Below are positions 1-11,439 of a DNA stretch of 64,000 nt, piece by piece. The position numbers and the translations under genes were made by a program. The notes beneath the pieces were generated by a model. That model worked only from the letters and a program-made list of their open reading frames with translations, was not told the origin of the DNA and ran no database searches. Where the stretch lies: the NCBI GenBank assembly GCA_022266195.1, contig WHVY01000001.1, positions 5,890,001-5,954,000 on the forward strand, written 5' to 3'. Positions within the stretch are counted from its first letter, which is position 1. Each line of letters starts with the position of its first letter. The stretch comes from Tetranychus cinnabarinus (lineage: Eukaryota; Arthropoda; Arachnida; Trombidiformes; Tetranychidae).

Positions 1-1883
1 GAACACTTGAAGGACCGGTTGTTTAGAGGTTATGGGTGAAAGTGAAAGTAAGCGGAAAGCATGAGGTAAAGGCAAACATTGCTATACAAGAGTATTGAAA
101 CATGTTAACCACTACAATAATATTAACAGTTGTAAATCAATAATTTTTGACACAATAATCGTAATCTTACCCATTAAAAATAGCCAGAAAATGTACCAGC
201 CAGATGAATATCCAACCAGAGAAGAAAAAAATAGCAAATCCATATAAAGTATATATAAGAAGACCCATTCTTTGGTGTCTATCACAGACAGCTTAATAGC
301 CGTTGATTTGGAATGGTGACTATGTTGATCAACAACAAAACTATGATGATTATGTTGATGATTATAATGATTATGATGGTGGTATTGACACAATTAACAA
401 TTATAAAAAAATTCACATAAACAGTAAAGCTAATTTTTTTCATCTGGTGGATAAAATTGGAAACATAAAGTTAGGCGAGGCTTTAAGCATACGCAGTGTA
501 GACAGACAGCAGATATGAGTAGAGACAGATTTTCATTTGACTTTCTATTTTGCCTTTCTTTCCTTTCCTTTAATTTGATTTGTTTTGGCCAAAAATTGAG
601 TGACAAAATTACCTTTTAGTTGATCATATTTAATCAATTTGTCGGTCAAAAGCGAAACCAAACAACTCAAGTTACGGTCAACCAATATGGTTGCGACTAA
701 CCCAAAATAATTGCCTGACTTTAATAACATTTTCAGTGCAATTCACAGAAAACTAACAATGACTTCCATTTATATAATGATATCAATAGTGATTCTGATT
801 GTGATTTTAATAGCGATATTAACGTAATGACAATCTAAATGTTTAAAGTTCGAAGTATCTAAACTCATTGACCATTATCTGACTAAATGTAACTCAAGTT
901 GTGATTCAAGCTTATTGTGAGATTATTAAAATGATCATAAAGGAAAAAACAAAAGTAATTAAGACTAACCAAGCATACCTTTGATAGAGTGAAAACAATT
1001 AACAATAAGAATCAAAGTGTAAAAAATGGATGTTTCTTTGATCAATTTAAAGGTAAAAAATGGATGGATTAATAATATTAATGCGATAATTTTGATATTA
1101 CTTTTGATTTAACTCTGAATTCATCAAAATCTTACGATTAACTTGTTTCTTTGAGTTAATACACATTTATAATGCTCATGGTTATGGATAAAAATAATCA
1201 TTCAAGATAATCTAAACATCAGTTTTCAATATGATTAGTAAATTGTTTTCCGCCATTATATTCATTTGTGTCTTGATAACAAATGGAAGGTTCAACAATC
1301 GATATTAATAATCTTCTCATTTCACTGATTATCAATTATGTTGCTCATTTTGTAGCTTTTTTTCAACCAGAATCTGGTTTCACTGCATAATCTGGTGCTT
1401 CTCTTTTTTTTGGGTTAATTCAAAGCTGAACAAACATATGATCAAAGCGTGTTCAAATTGTATGAAAATATTGCGCGCACAGGAAAAAAAGGATCAGCCT
1501 TTAATGATGAGAAAACTGATTTATTACTGAACAAGGAGAAGAAGAATTTTCATGTTTCCAGATAACTTGAATGACCTTGCAAAGGAACCAATGGGTTAGT
1601 TGAAATAATGAATGTTAGCCAATGAAGCACCAACTTCAAGGTAAATTGGAGAAGAAGAGAAAAAGAAAACTTGATTTCTTGTTTTAAGAATCAATGTAAA
1701 GACTAACATTGGATGTAACAATTGGCGTATTTATCACTCAGTAGCAGAATGATTTCTTGATTGTGTTGTTGATCAAGTTTAACAAAAAAATAAACTTCAA
1801 CATTTTACCAATTATCAATATTATTTCGAGTTTACCACTTCTGGTTATTACCATTGAATCCACTAGGATTTGCTTGTTTACAA
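1..1883. other. Gene-poor AT-rich DNA
   Basis: I see no gene here. The only structured part is an imperfect run of ATGATGATT-like triplets at about 330-390, which produces a short low-complexity Asp/Tyr-rich frame that I do not regard as a gene. The remainder has many stops in all frames. Confidence 0.6.
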
Positions 1884-2197
1884 TATCTGTTAATAAAGAC
1901 TATTTGTAAACACCAATTTTTCCCAATTAATTATGATCAGCTAATTTTTCAATGCGTCTTCATATCAAAGCTTGCATTGCTTATGTATTATTTTACAATC
2001 TTTATCACAATTAGAGATTTAAACTATTCCAAGAACTGAAATTGCTTAAGCAGATTGACACAGCGATTTTTGTGACTAACGAATGTAATCTAGAATAATC
2101 ATGATTCAGATTCCAACCAAAAAGATAGTCTCAGATAAGTGCGCCAGTCATAATAAAAATATTGTTTTCAATGTATGTGTAGCTTTGAGTATCGAGA
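1884..2197 (+). repeat. Dispersed duplication, copy 1 (partner at 7245-7567)
   Basis: This stretch is nearly the same as 7245-7567 in the same orientation, starting at CTGTTAATAAAGACTATTTG. The copies differ by scattered substitutions and small indels, for example a short insertion near 7346 and another near 7500. Similarity stops at about 2197, where sequence copied from the acyl-CoA dehydrogenase downstream flank begins. The boundary is therefore a duplication breakpoint. No coding capacity is seen. Confidence 0.8.
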
Positions 2198-2771
2198 GAT
2201 GAACTTGCCGAGATTTCTTTCATTTTGCACATTTGTCCACAAAATATTTAATTTCTGTTAAAATACGCAACTCTGTCTATGTTGGATGTTCAGGGTCATT
2301 CTTTTTTCTGTTTCTTTCATTCTGAATATTGAAATAAAGGATGGTTTTAAAGATTCCGAAGACTGAGAGTTGGTCCGATCAGTTTAATTTAAATCAGAAT
2401 AAACATTTTGCTGATTTGAATTGATTAGTTGCGCTCTCATTTAAAATATTTAGATTTAGATATGATTTAAAGATGATTATATCAGATGATTTTGAGGTAT
2501 AATAATTTGTTGGTTCAGAATTTGATGAAAAATCCGAGAAAAATTCAAATTGTTTAACACTGTTTACACATCCGAATTAATGAATTACATTCCTTTTTTA
2601 GCCAATTCTGTAATGTGTTCACGAGCAATGACCATTCGTTGAATTTCTCCGGTTCCTTCGTAAATTTGTAAAATTTTTGCATCTCTCATCAATTTTTCAA
2701 CAGGATATTCAGCATTGAAACCAGCGCCACCAAAAACTTGAACTGCTTCGGTTGCTGATCGATTAGCAATG
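2198..2771 (-). pseudogene. Broken 3' end of acyl-CoA dehydrogenase gene
   Basis: A copy of the last part of exon 2 plus downstream flank of the acyl-CoA dehydrogenase gene at 15044-17246. The frame at 2585-2771 (minus) gives the C-terminal part from IANRSATEAV through the catalytic-loop motif QIYEGT to the end KKGM, with the same residues as the intact gene. The upstream coding sequence is missing. At 2771 the match ends abruptly and an unrelated repeat follows, which gives a spurious N-terminal extension. The non-coding part (2198-2584) matches 14664-15043 with few differences, so the duplication is fairly recent. It cannot encode an enzyme. Confidence 0.88.
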
Positions 2772-2825
2772 TATAAAGTCAAACTATGAAATTTTTGCGG
2801 GAAGATTGTGACCAAACTAAACGGG
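2772..2825 (+). repeat. Short repeat shared with 13088-13140
   Basis: About 50 bases (TATAAAGTCAAA, then a stretch containing GAAATTTTTGCG) match 13088-13140 with a few substitutions. It abuts the broken dehydrogenase copy on one side. At its second location it abuts the OB-fold fragment. It may be the end of a transposable element. Confidence 0.65.
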
Positions 2826-3252
2826 TTCTAAAGAAAATTTTTACATGCAATGAAAGCCCTGATTGAACTTCAATGACGAAAAATAGTCAGAGCTTTCTCG
2901 GAATTCAGGTTGCTGAGAAATTAGCGTTTAAACAGGGTAGGTGAAAAAATGCAGAGTTCGTATCTTTTACTATTGACTTTGGGGGAAAAACTTTTTTGTA
3001 TTCAGATTGATGGTTTATTGTTGGGTTAGGAGTATATGTTAAACTGTCTTTCGAGCAAAGAGTAAGTTAAATATCTGGTGCTTCAACTGTACAACTCTCA
3101 AAATGAACGAAAATTTTTAGTTTTTCTCATTGGCAATGATTTTGTATAAAGCATTCAAGTCTTTAAATGTGGATTGAATTTATTGTATTCAGTGAAAAGA
3201 AATTTACGATCAGCCATGATCGGAGGCTCAGCTTGTTACAATAATGTAACAT

Positions 3253-6065
3253 TCAAAGAGATAAAGACTTTTTCAGTGAGTGAAAAATACTGTTGGTCGG
3301 TGCATTTACAAATAAATGGAATAAAAATCCACCGAATAAGCAGTAAAAAATTTGTCCAGTTAGATGGTAAATCTGTTGGAACGACAAAAAAGAAGCAAAT
3401 TAGTGGATAAAACTCATCAAATTCAATTATATAATTACCAGTCCACTTTGTGTCAATATTGGATATCGTAGCGAGTTAATACCCACAATCAATACGGGAA
3501 TATGAATCCAGTAAGTTGAACGCAAAATGGTCGACAAGACATGATAAAATTTGCCTCTTCCAGGACTAATTGAGATACTTTCAACATTTCCTATGGTATT
3601 GTTGTCCTCGTCACTCTCATCTATTTTAACTTTTTTGGCTTTTGAGCAGCACCTTTTAGCTTCCTCGCCATTGAGAAACAAAACGAAGCAATAAAATATG
3701 ATAACCAAAACTCGTTGAAGTGCTGCATAAATAGCATCAGTAAATCGAGTCTGATTAAAGTTGACCGCAAAAATATATATCATTGGACAGATCGACAGAA
3801 TACCAGCAAAAATGACGAGATTGCGAGACACAATTCTCAATAAGTGCACCTTAAACAGAAGTAAATACGAATTTAAGAAATTGGACAACTTTTCGAATCA
3901 TCATGAAATTAACTCACCTTATTTATAATATCATCATAATTGTTCATAATCAGATAAACGGACAAAATTGTTGGCATGTAAATCCAAAGATGCATAAAGC
4001 CTGTCGCGTAAACGCCAAAACCGTATCTCATTGCTTCACTATTTAATCAACAAAATAACGTTTAAATGATTATAACAATTCGAGATCAATTTATATCTCT
4101 ATCTTACTCATAATCGTCTACTCGAATACCAGCGTGAATTTTGTGTTGATTTATGTAAAAATGTGAAGCGACAAAAAGTAAAGAACCAGCCAATAAAATG
4201 ATGTTCAGGGATAAAGCAATTTTTGGACGACGTTTGTAGAGGTAGATGAGTGTTACAAGTAAGATCAAGTAGTAAGATTCAACATTGACTGTCCAGAAAT
4301 GCACTAAACACTGGAAATTAATGATAATTGAAACGTTAAAAATTGATTTCACATATTCATCTACCAGGTACTTACATAGTCATCTGGGTCGTCAAGCCAA
4401 TGGTTGTGTTGAAAGATGACTTTGAAGAACGACTTTTCACAAGCCTTTGCTGAGTTTTTTATTACACCAGAAGGTCCAGAAATGAATAACGGCAACACTA
4501 TCTGAATGAACATTGTAATTGCCATCAAAAATGATAATCTGTAAGGGTCAAAGCGTATTATAAGCATCGCAACTGATGGAAAGGGAAAGGTGTGTGATAA
4601 AGCTCAAGGTAAAACATACGAAATCCATTTGAACACAATATTGATCAGTAACCGAGTGAATGATGTTCCTGGTCCAATATTTTTCCATAGATCCAAAGCT
4701 CGAGCGGTCCCTCTAATATTTTAAAGATTGAATCAAATTTCAACTAAGCTTATAGCTTTGATCAAAATGCTGAAACTTACCCATAAACGAATATTCCTTC
4801 ATTGATCCATTCAGCGTTTATGTATTGCAGTATTTTCCTGTCTTGATGAAGTGCTACTTGGCTAGAAACCGCTGGTAATTCAAAATGTAAATTAAAGATA
4901 ATTAGAGCTGATTATTGTCTGTATTGCACTAAGTTTTACCTATGAAAGGGAAGGTTTTCGAAAGAAATGGCCATGCTATCACATGTTCAAGCAAAACTAT
5001 TGAGTGCATTAAAATAGCAAATTTAACGAGAAACAACATGCGGCCCGACGACCAATTTGGCTCGGCAATTTGACGATAACTAGAGATGATTGAGAAGTGT
5101 TTAAACCATTGAAATTTTGTTGGTGATTCAGAAGCACTTAGTGTTGATTGTCTATCCAAATATGTTGAGTAAAACACAGTGAGAACAAGAATAGCCAAGA
5201 TGAATCTGAAAGATAAAGAAAGGTAAATGAATCAATAACCATTGTACAAATGCTAATCGAATCTTAACTTACAGGCAAATCTTTTGAAGTGTCGAGGCTT
5301 GGACTAACCTCTGGATGAAATGTGTTTTAACTTCACAATTTCTGATAGTAACTAGATCCCATGAATATGATTTTAAAGCTAAATTAAATGGCAATTTAGT
5401 GTAAAATTATATAAAGAAATGGTTAATAAAGAAATTAATTGTAAGTCTTTAATTATCAATTTCATCTTACCTTCCTTTAAAGTAATTGTTAGATCGTCAT
5501 TTAAACATGTTGATGGTAAACAGAAACCAATTTGGATATCAAAACCAAATTTTGGATAAAGTAATTTATCTTGAGTGTATATTTTGGTTTGTGAATTTTG
5601 TTCATTATTTGGTAGTAAAGAGACGAAACAATATTTTGATGCTTCTTTCAGTCCACTTGGTCCAATCCAATCAAGGTTTAAACACTTATCATAATTACCA
5701 GGATCAACGCTACCTAAACCAATGAAATCAGCTGGGACACGTCCTGATGCATCAGATACTGGAAATGAAATATAAAATTAGACCTTTTCATTAGCTAAAA
5801 TTAATTTGTACTCACATTTAAATGCCCAATCATGGCCTTGTTTAATCGATTCAATGACATGGTATAAACTAGATTTACATGAAGAAGAAATATTTTGTTG
5901 TTTAAAATCACTTGACCCAATGTAAGTCCAGACAATGTTTGAAAATCCAGTTTGTACGAGAAAAGATTGTTTGGCAAAGAAATCAGATGATGATGTCGCA
6001 TTTGAATAAACTATTTTACTGTTAATCAATAATATGAAAATATTAAGATAATTTATGAATAACAT
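3253..6065 (-). CDS. NRF-6-like membrane acyltransferase (acyltransferase-3 family)
   Basis: I reconstruct eleven exons: 6065-5816, 5758-5471, 5378-5273, 5205-4940, 4871-4781, 4712-4620, 4538-4376, 4310-4108, 4038-3918, 3849-3439 and 3372-3253. All junctions are GT-AG and in phase, giving 703 residues. Order of parts: signal peptide (about 1-21); a lumenal or extracellular nose-resistant-to-fluoxetine domain (about 25-180) with the CLNL, YCF and FCLPSTC cysteine motifs; then a multi-pass acyltransferase-3 region. A conserved LEH lies where the family has its catalytic-region LGH, and the last helix ends in NAPTNSIFHSL. The family transfers acyl groups or moves lipid in intestine and epidermis in nematodes and insects; the substrate here is unknown. 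The weakest junction is the exon 6/7 boundary: CTTACAG at 4539 keeps the frame, while the nearer CATCAG does not. A family match is likely; an ortholog assignment is not possible. Confidence 0.85.
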
Positions 6066-6293
6066 TTTGAATTAATGTGAATCATGAAAAGTTGAGTTTA
6101 AATGATTAGATTGACTCAGTCGACCAACACATTTCAGGAAAACAATAGCACAAATTTTTAAGGAACATATGAAGCAATAAATGTTGACAGTCAGAATCTA
6201 TTGTCATAATGAGTTTTTAACGATTCTAGTTGCGTTGGCGTTAGCTGGTGAAAGGTAACTCCAAAAGCATTACTTTTCAAGGTAATGCACAAT

Positions 6294-6614
6294 TCAAAAT
6301 GGGCATACCGCAATATTCATTATCAGCATCATTAATCTAAAGGCGATCTTAAATATGAAAAATAAACAAGGAACCAAAAAATGAGAAATTATTACATTTA
6401 ATGCATAAAATTGTCGACATGTTTGTCTTATCATAATTTCATGATCATCATGATTTATTGTCATTTTTGCAGCTTTTACCTTACCAATAAACCTCTGGTT
6501 AATGTTTTCATCAAAGAGATATACTCTGCGGTTTTCATTGATAATGATATTGTAATTTAGCAATAGATTGCCCATAAAAACCATATTCATTAACCTGGAA
6601 ATTAGAAGGACCAT
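6294..6614 (-). CDS. Hypothetical membrane-protein exon or fragment
   Basis: An ATG-initiated frame of 106 residues lies upstream of the NRF-like gene on the same strand. It has a hydrophobic start, a central charged segment and a second hydrophobic stretch ending LMMLIMNIA. A GTATGC donor follows the codon for that Ala, so this may be the first exon of a spliced gene rather than a complete protein. I could not find a convincing next exon before the NRF-like start at 6065. It could be part of a multi-helix receptor or a relic. I do not recognise the family. Confidence 0.3.
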   Translation of the reverse strand: MVLLISRLMNMVFMGNLLLNYNIIINENRRVYLFDENINQRFIGKVKAAKMTINHDDHEIMIRQTCRQFYALNVIISHFLVPCLFFIFKIAFRLMMLIMNIAVCPF

Positions 6615-6700
6615 TTTAAATATTTTTCATTCTCTCTTTCGCAATTTGATTCGAATTACAGGTTTAATTGACAATATCTAGCAGAATCCATTCAAATTAT

Positions 6701-7170
6701 TAGGGTGGCCGAAACAAACGAGTACGTTTTATTTGTTTTATCAAATTTGATTTAATTGTCGTATGGAGATGAATATTCGGGGTTAGCATCTCACACCATT
6801 CATGCATTTTTTGCAATTAACAAAAATTGATTATCTCAATTAATTGCTGAGATATTTAAATTTAATTAAAAAATGGAAAAAGACAAAAATGAAAAACGAG
6901 CTGTATTTTGAAAAATGGTCAAAGGGGGGACCCTATGCATAAACTGTATTTTTTTTTAAAATCAATGTTATTCAATGGGAGCTGAAAATTTTTCCCATTT
7001 TTTAATTAAATTTAAATATCTCAGCAATTGCTTGAGATAATCAATTTTTGTTAATTGCAAAAAATGCATGAATGGTGTGAGATGCTAACCCCGAATATTC
7101 ATCTCCATAAGACAATTAAATCAAATTTGATAAAACAAATAAAACGTACTCGTTTGTTTCGGCCACCCTA
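6701..7170. mobile_element. 470-bp foldback (MITE-like) element
   Basis: Two arms of about 175 bases form a near-perfect inverted repeat (6701-6876 and 6995-7170) around a loop of about 120 bases. The ends read TAGGGTGGCCGAAAC and GTTTCGGCCACCCTA. The arms differ at only a few positions, such as TCGTATGG against CCATAAGA, which suggests recent insertion or conversion. No open frame is present. Target-site duplication is ambiguous because the flanks are also weakly palindromic. Confidence 0.9.
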
Positions 7171-7244
7171 ATATTAATATATCCGAATAACCACTTATCT
7201 CGTACAAATCCTGAATTTTCATAAAGATTAAGAGCCGACTTGTA

Positions 7245-7567
7245 TCTGTTAATAAAGACTATTTGTAAACACCAATTTTTCCCAATTAATTATGATCAGC
7301 TAATTTTTCACTGCGTCTTCATATCAAAGCTTGCATTGTTTATGTATCGTCCATTATTTTACAATCTTTATCACAATTAGAGATTTAAACTATTCCAAGA
7401 ACCGAAATTGCTTAAGCAAGTTGACACAGTGATTTTTGTGACTAACGAATGTAATCTAGAATAATCATGATTCAGATTCTAACCAAAAAGATAGTCTCAC
7501 AAATAAATTGTCAGATAAATGTGCCAGTCATAATAAAAATATTGTTTTCAATGTATTGTAGTTCTGA
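7245..7567 (+). repeat. Dispersed duplication, copy 2 (partner at 1884-2197)
   Basis: This is the partner of 1884-2197, in the same orientation. Similarity ends near GAGTATCGAG in both copies, after which 7567 continues into unrelated sequence. It begins about 75 bases after the foldback element. No coding potential is seen. Confidence 0.8.
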
Positions 7568-7712
7568 GTATCGAGTTAAGGGTTGACACCTTATTTTGCA
7601 GAGGCGTAGTAAAATGAAGTCCATTAGTACAATTAAAAATATTTCAAGATCAATATTTTCAAAATCGCTTTCTGTTCAGATATAGTTACAACTTTTTTCT
7701 GGTTTTCTGGTG

Positions 7713-7920
7713 CAGTAGTGGTCAGGGTTAAGTTAATAAAAGCGCAGGTTTTTCATAGTCAATGGTAAATGAAAGTAACAATAGATCGAACTTTATTTTG
7801 TTCAGTTTTCTATTGTATTTTTTTCTTATCCCTGCAAACTAAATATGCTCGAGATGGTGACATCTAAAAATTAACTTAACTGCGAACCTTTTTTTGTTAA
7901 CTTAACCCTGACCACTACTG
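7713..7920. mobile_element. 208-bp element with inverted ends
   Basis: Both ends carry the same 24-base sequence in opposite orientation, beginning CAGTAGTGGTCAGGGTTAAG and ending CTTAACCCTGACCACTACTG. The interior (about 160 bases) is non-coding. The size and terminal inverted repeats fit a small non-autonomous DNA transposon. I could not see a clear target-site duplication. Confidence 0.75.
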
Positions 7921-8083
7921 TATAACTCATAATGTCCAATCAAGAAAATTTAGTTATTTATATTTTGTAGATAAAAAATCTCTGTTACTTTACACATCGT
8001 TCTCATTTTGGAGTTATGTTAGATAAAGCTTGTTGAATGTCCTTTAAACTTTGAACCTCAATTTTTGAAAATGATAGCATTTA

Positions 8084-8966
8084 TTAGGGGTTTTCATAAT
8101 GTTTTTAACTAGACCAGATGGAATGTATTCTGAATCATGCAAACTGGTTCACTCGATGAGCAATGTCTCTTTGGTAAGCTCTGCCCAATTTCAGGCAATT
8201 GTGCCCATGTTTAGGTTTTCTACACAATCGAAAACCGAAATTAAATCCATTTAAATTCACTGATTCATCAAACTCTTCATTTCAAATGGATAAAAAAGAC
8301 CTGAAAACCAATAGCAACTCCTCGATTTTTGTCATGATAATAGCCTCATGTGTAGTATCATGAAATATTATGTTAAAAAATTTCAAAAATGCATGGGCCC
8401 TATTCATGGGCCCTTTATTATCCAAAGGCCTTTTCATGTTGATTATCCTCGAAGAAGCTCTATATCATCCAAATAATTGAACATAACATGAATTTTTTCG
8501 TGGTTAAGATAACATTAGAAGTCGATCTATTAGTCGCATTTACAAAAAAAATTTCCCGAAAGATCTTCAATAAGAAAAACAGGTTAAAAAATAGTTGTTT
8601 CAAGTTTTAAAAACATGCATGAAGTGCAAAGAGTTCCCTTTTTGATAAAAACATTATTTTAGTCAAAATAACGGATAATTGTTTTTTCTGATGTATATTA
8701 TAATATCAGTAGAAACTCAGGAACATGTTTTCACAAAAAATTTCAAAAATAAATCCATTCTGAATGTAAGAATCTCGTAAAATGCAGAAAATGTGCCAAA
8801 AATGGGCAAAAAGTTCGAAACTGGCACAATTCTGTCGAACTGAAGAAATTTCATGAAATTACGATTGATACTGTCCCTTCACTGCTCAAAGATTAAAATG
8901 GACCGTTCAGAATGTTTCTCAGACTTATTTTTCATGCCTAGTTAAAAACATTATGAAAACCCCTAA
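8084..8966. mobile_element. 883-bp non-autonomous element with 30-bp TIRs and TA target site
   Basis: The ends are inverted repeats of about 30 bases, starting TTAGGGGTTTTCATAATG and ending CATTATGAAAACCCCTAA. A TA dinucleotide flanks each side (8082-8083 and 8967-8968), as expected for Tc1/mariner-type insertion. The interior holds no transposase frame, so the copy would depend on enzyme supplied in trans. Confidence 0.85.
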
Positions 8967-9083
8967 TACAAACATCACTCTGTCATCGATTATGTTACTT
9001 GATTATGTGTTAAACCTTCGTGTAAAATTATTAGGAATAAATAGCAAAAAAACTATGTCGCATGAAATCAAACTCTTTATCTA

Positions 9084-9380
9084 CAGGGCTATTCAGCTAT
9101 CTTTTCCGATGTTAAACGGCTATATCATGGCCTGTGATTGACCTTGAGGGGTCAGATTTTTTATAATTAAATTTCGCCGATACTTACTTGCTGTATTTCA
9201 AGGTAAAGGTTATTCAAGGTCATTTGTCAGAAATCGCTCCTAACGCTATTAGAGGTCAACCGAAGGTTGCATAATGATTTTCAAAGACGAAATTCAATTA
9301 TAAAAAATCTGACCCCTCAAGGTCAATCACAGGCCATGATATAGCCGTTTAACATCGGTAAAGATAGCTGAATAGCCCTG
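9084..9380. mobile_element. 297-bp MITE with TA target-site duplication
   Basis: Terminal inverted repeats of about 95 bases start CAGGGCTATTCAGC and end GCTGAATAGCCCTG, with TA on both sides (9082-9083 and 9381-9382). The arms differ by only a few bases. The element contains several TCAAGGTCA or TGACCTTGA sequences, the extended half-site bound by monomeric nuclear receptors of the FTZ-F1/ERR type. No coding capacity is seen. Confidence 0.92.
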
Positions 9381-9429
9381 TATAACCTCAAGTAACAACT
9401 AAAATGGAATCGCATGGAAAATGGTCTAA

Positions 9430-10797
9430 AGACATCATGAAATGAAATTCAGATCCAATACTCCAATAAAGAACCCGATGAAGAACAAGTCAAAGTCTAG
9501 ACGAATTCTTGGATAAAGTAACCCTGGCAAAAACAGCTCAAAAGAGGAAACTAGTGAAAAAGGTTTCAACTTAGAAATGGAAAAGCTCAAAGCAGTAATG
9601 ACGCAGATAATTTGGAATGATCCCAAATCTGGACCTTCCTTCAATCAAGAAATAGTAATGAAGATCAAACAATTGATTGGTATAATGAAATGGGTATGGT
9701 AGCTAAGTCAAATATCTGACACAGATAATCTCCATCTCTGCTGTGAAGATATTTTACATAGACCCCAGTCAAAGTAAACTCCTAGAAAATCAAATAAAAA
9801 TCTTGAAAAATTCCTGGAACTAGTCTTCTCAGAAAAAGAGAAAAATAAGATTAAAGAAATCATCAAAACATACGACATCAAAGAAAGAGAAAGATATCAC
9901 AAGATTATGATGGAAATTAAAGAAAATGGTAACATTCAACCATCGAATAGTTTGATCTCGAAAATCAAGAAACTGGAAAATATACCGGGTTGTGTACAAT
10001 TTGGAGAAGTCAAGATCATCACAAGTGAAGATATCCAAAAAGTGGAACGATTTGTGGACACAGTTTTCAAAGACACCGATTCATTCGGAAATTCTCAAAT
10101 TTAAAGATGAATCGATAGAAGAAATTAAAGAAATAATTTCGGAAAAACGATATCCGAGTTTAGTTAATGCAAACCGGGTTATGATCCAAAGATGATGGCA
10201 AATATTGGTAAACTAATCAAAATAACGAAATGGGTTATACAAAAGAGAGCAACAAAGAGGAAAATTCATGACAAAGAACTGACAAATAATCAAAAAGGTG
10301 CTGAAAACAGGAAAACAGAAGATGAATCGGACATCCAAGGTGACGAGATTCCAATATTTGAGCATAAAACTGGAACGAAATCTACAGAATTCAATCAAGT
10401 GGGAGTCAGTGACAAGAATAAAACAATCTACACGGTGTACAAGAATAACCAGCCTATTGTAATGATGAGAGAACATCTCATAACTCTGACTCCTGAATCA
10501 TCTCAAAACGTTACACAGAGTATAAGCTTGAAAGAAGGTCAAGAAAAGAATGAAAAGGACAAAAAGGATAAATTTTACATCGAGAAAGCGAAACATACCA
10601 GACCAGTCGAGGTAATAGGCAATGATCACATCAAACGATGGCAATATGAAGCTCCAAGGGGACTCTTTATCAAGGGGCCATCATATAAGAGAGGAAAAAT
10701 TGAACAGATTCCGGATATACAGAAGAGGATTTTGGTCCAATTAAAAATATCTATCCTGATGATGTACAGGGAATTTCAGCTAATTTTATCGTTGTAA
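9430..10797 (+). pseudogene. Decayed A-rich coding region of unknown family
   Basis: The plus strand is A-rich and reads as Lys/Glu/Ile-rich protein in pieces that change frame: about 9530-9700, 9840-10104, 9992-10195 and 10192-10797. The last piece is 201 residues and highly charged, containing VYKNNQPIVMMREHLITL. Two parts look like diverged repeats of each other (KQLIGIMKWV near 9680 and GKLIKITKWVIQ near 10210). The frame breaks suggest a decayed long ORF, possibly of a mobile or viral element, or an orphan family. No catalytic motif is recognised, and codon use differs from the neighbouring host genes. Confidence 0.5.
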
Positions 10798-10990
10798 ATT
10801 GGCTATATCTTTGCCTCTGAGTGACCTTGAGGTTAGATATGTGTTTATGGAAATTTGCGCGATACTCAATTGTCATATTGCAAGGTCAATTACATTCAAG
10901 GTCATTGCGTTATTTGACCTCTAACTGCTATTTGGAGGTCATTTTGCAAGAGTGCAATGACCTTGAATGACCTTGACCTTGAAACTTAAA
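10798..10990. repeat. Diverged relative of the 9084-9380 MITE, rich in AGGTCA half-sites
   Basis: The start (GGCTATATC, then TGACCTTGAGG) resembles the inner arm of the 9084-9380 element, but the terminal repeats are not preserved. In about 190 bases there are roughly seven AGGTCA or TGACCT cores, most in the TCAAGGTCA context and three nearly head-to-tail at 10958-10982. It is a probable old copy or relative and does not code. Confidence 0.55.
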
Positions 10991-11439
10991 AAAGGGAAAT
11001 CTAAAAAAATTACCGCCCTAAGAAAGCAATTATTTATCCAAAGAAAAAAAAATTAAACTAAAATAATCTATTGTATTTCCACTTCCTTCTGAATTAATTT
11101 TCTTCAATAAAAATTAACACAAACTGTTTACAACAAAATCTTACTTCTGTTCCTTATTATAAATCGTGAATAAAGTAACAAAAGTATAAATTCCTCAAAT
11201 TATACAAAACCATCAATAGAACTAAAAGTTTAAAGTTGATCTATCAGCAATAAACATCAGTTCTGAACCGGGAATGTATCTCCATAATAAGAAATCAATG
11301 TGGCAATGACAAGGAGACGTTCCTGGAAGAAACGAGGATAAATCAACAGAATCATTCATTGCATAATTCTACTCGCAATGGGTGCAGTATCAAGTGAGTC
11401 AACAGTGAATAAAACTCCAATTGAATTACTATTCAAAAT

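Noticed and set aside
8953..9141. A 62-codon plus-strand frame
   Set aside because: It runs across the ends of two different transposable elements and cannot be a conserved gene.
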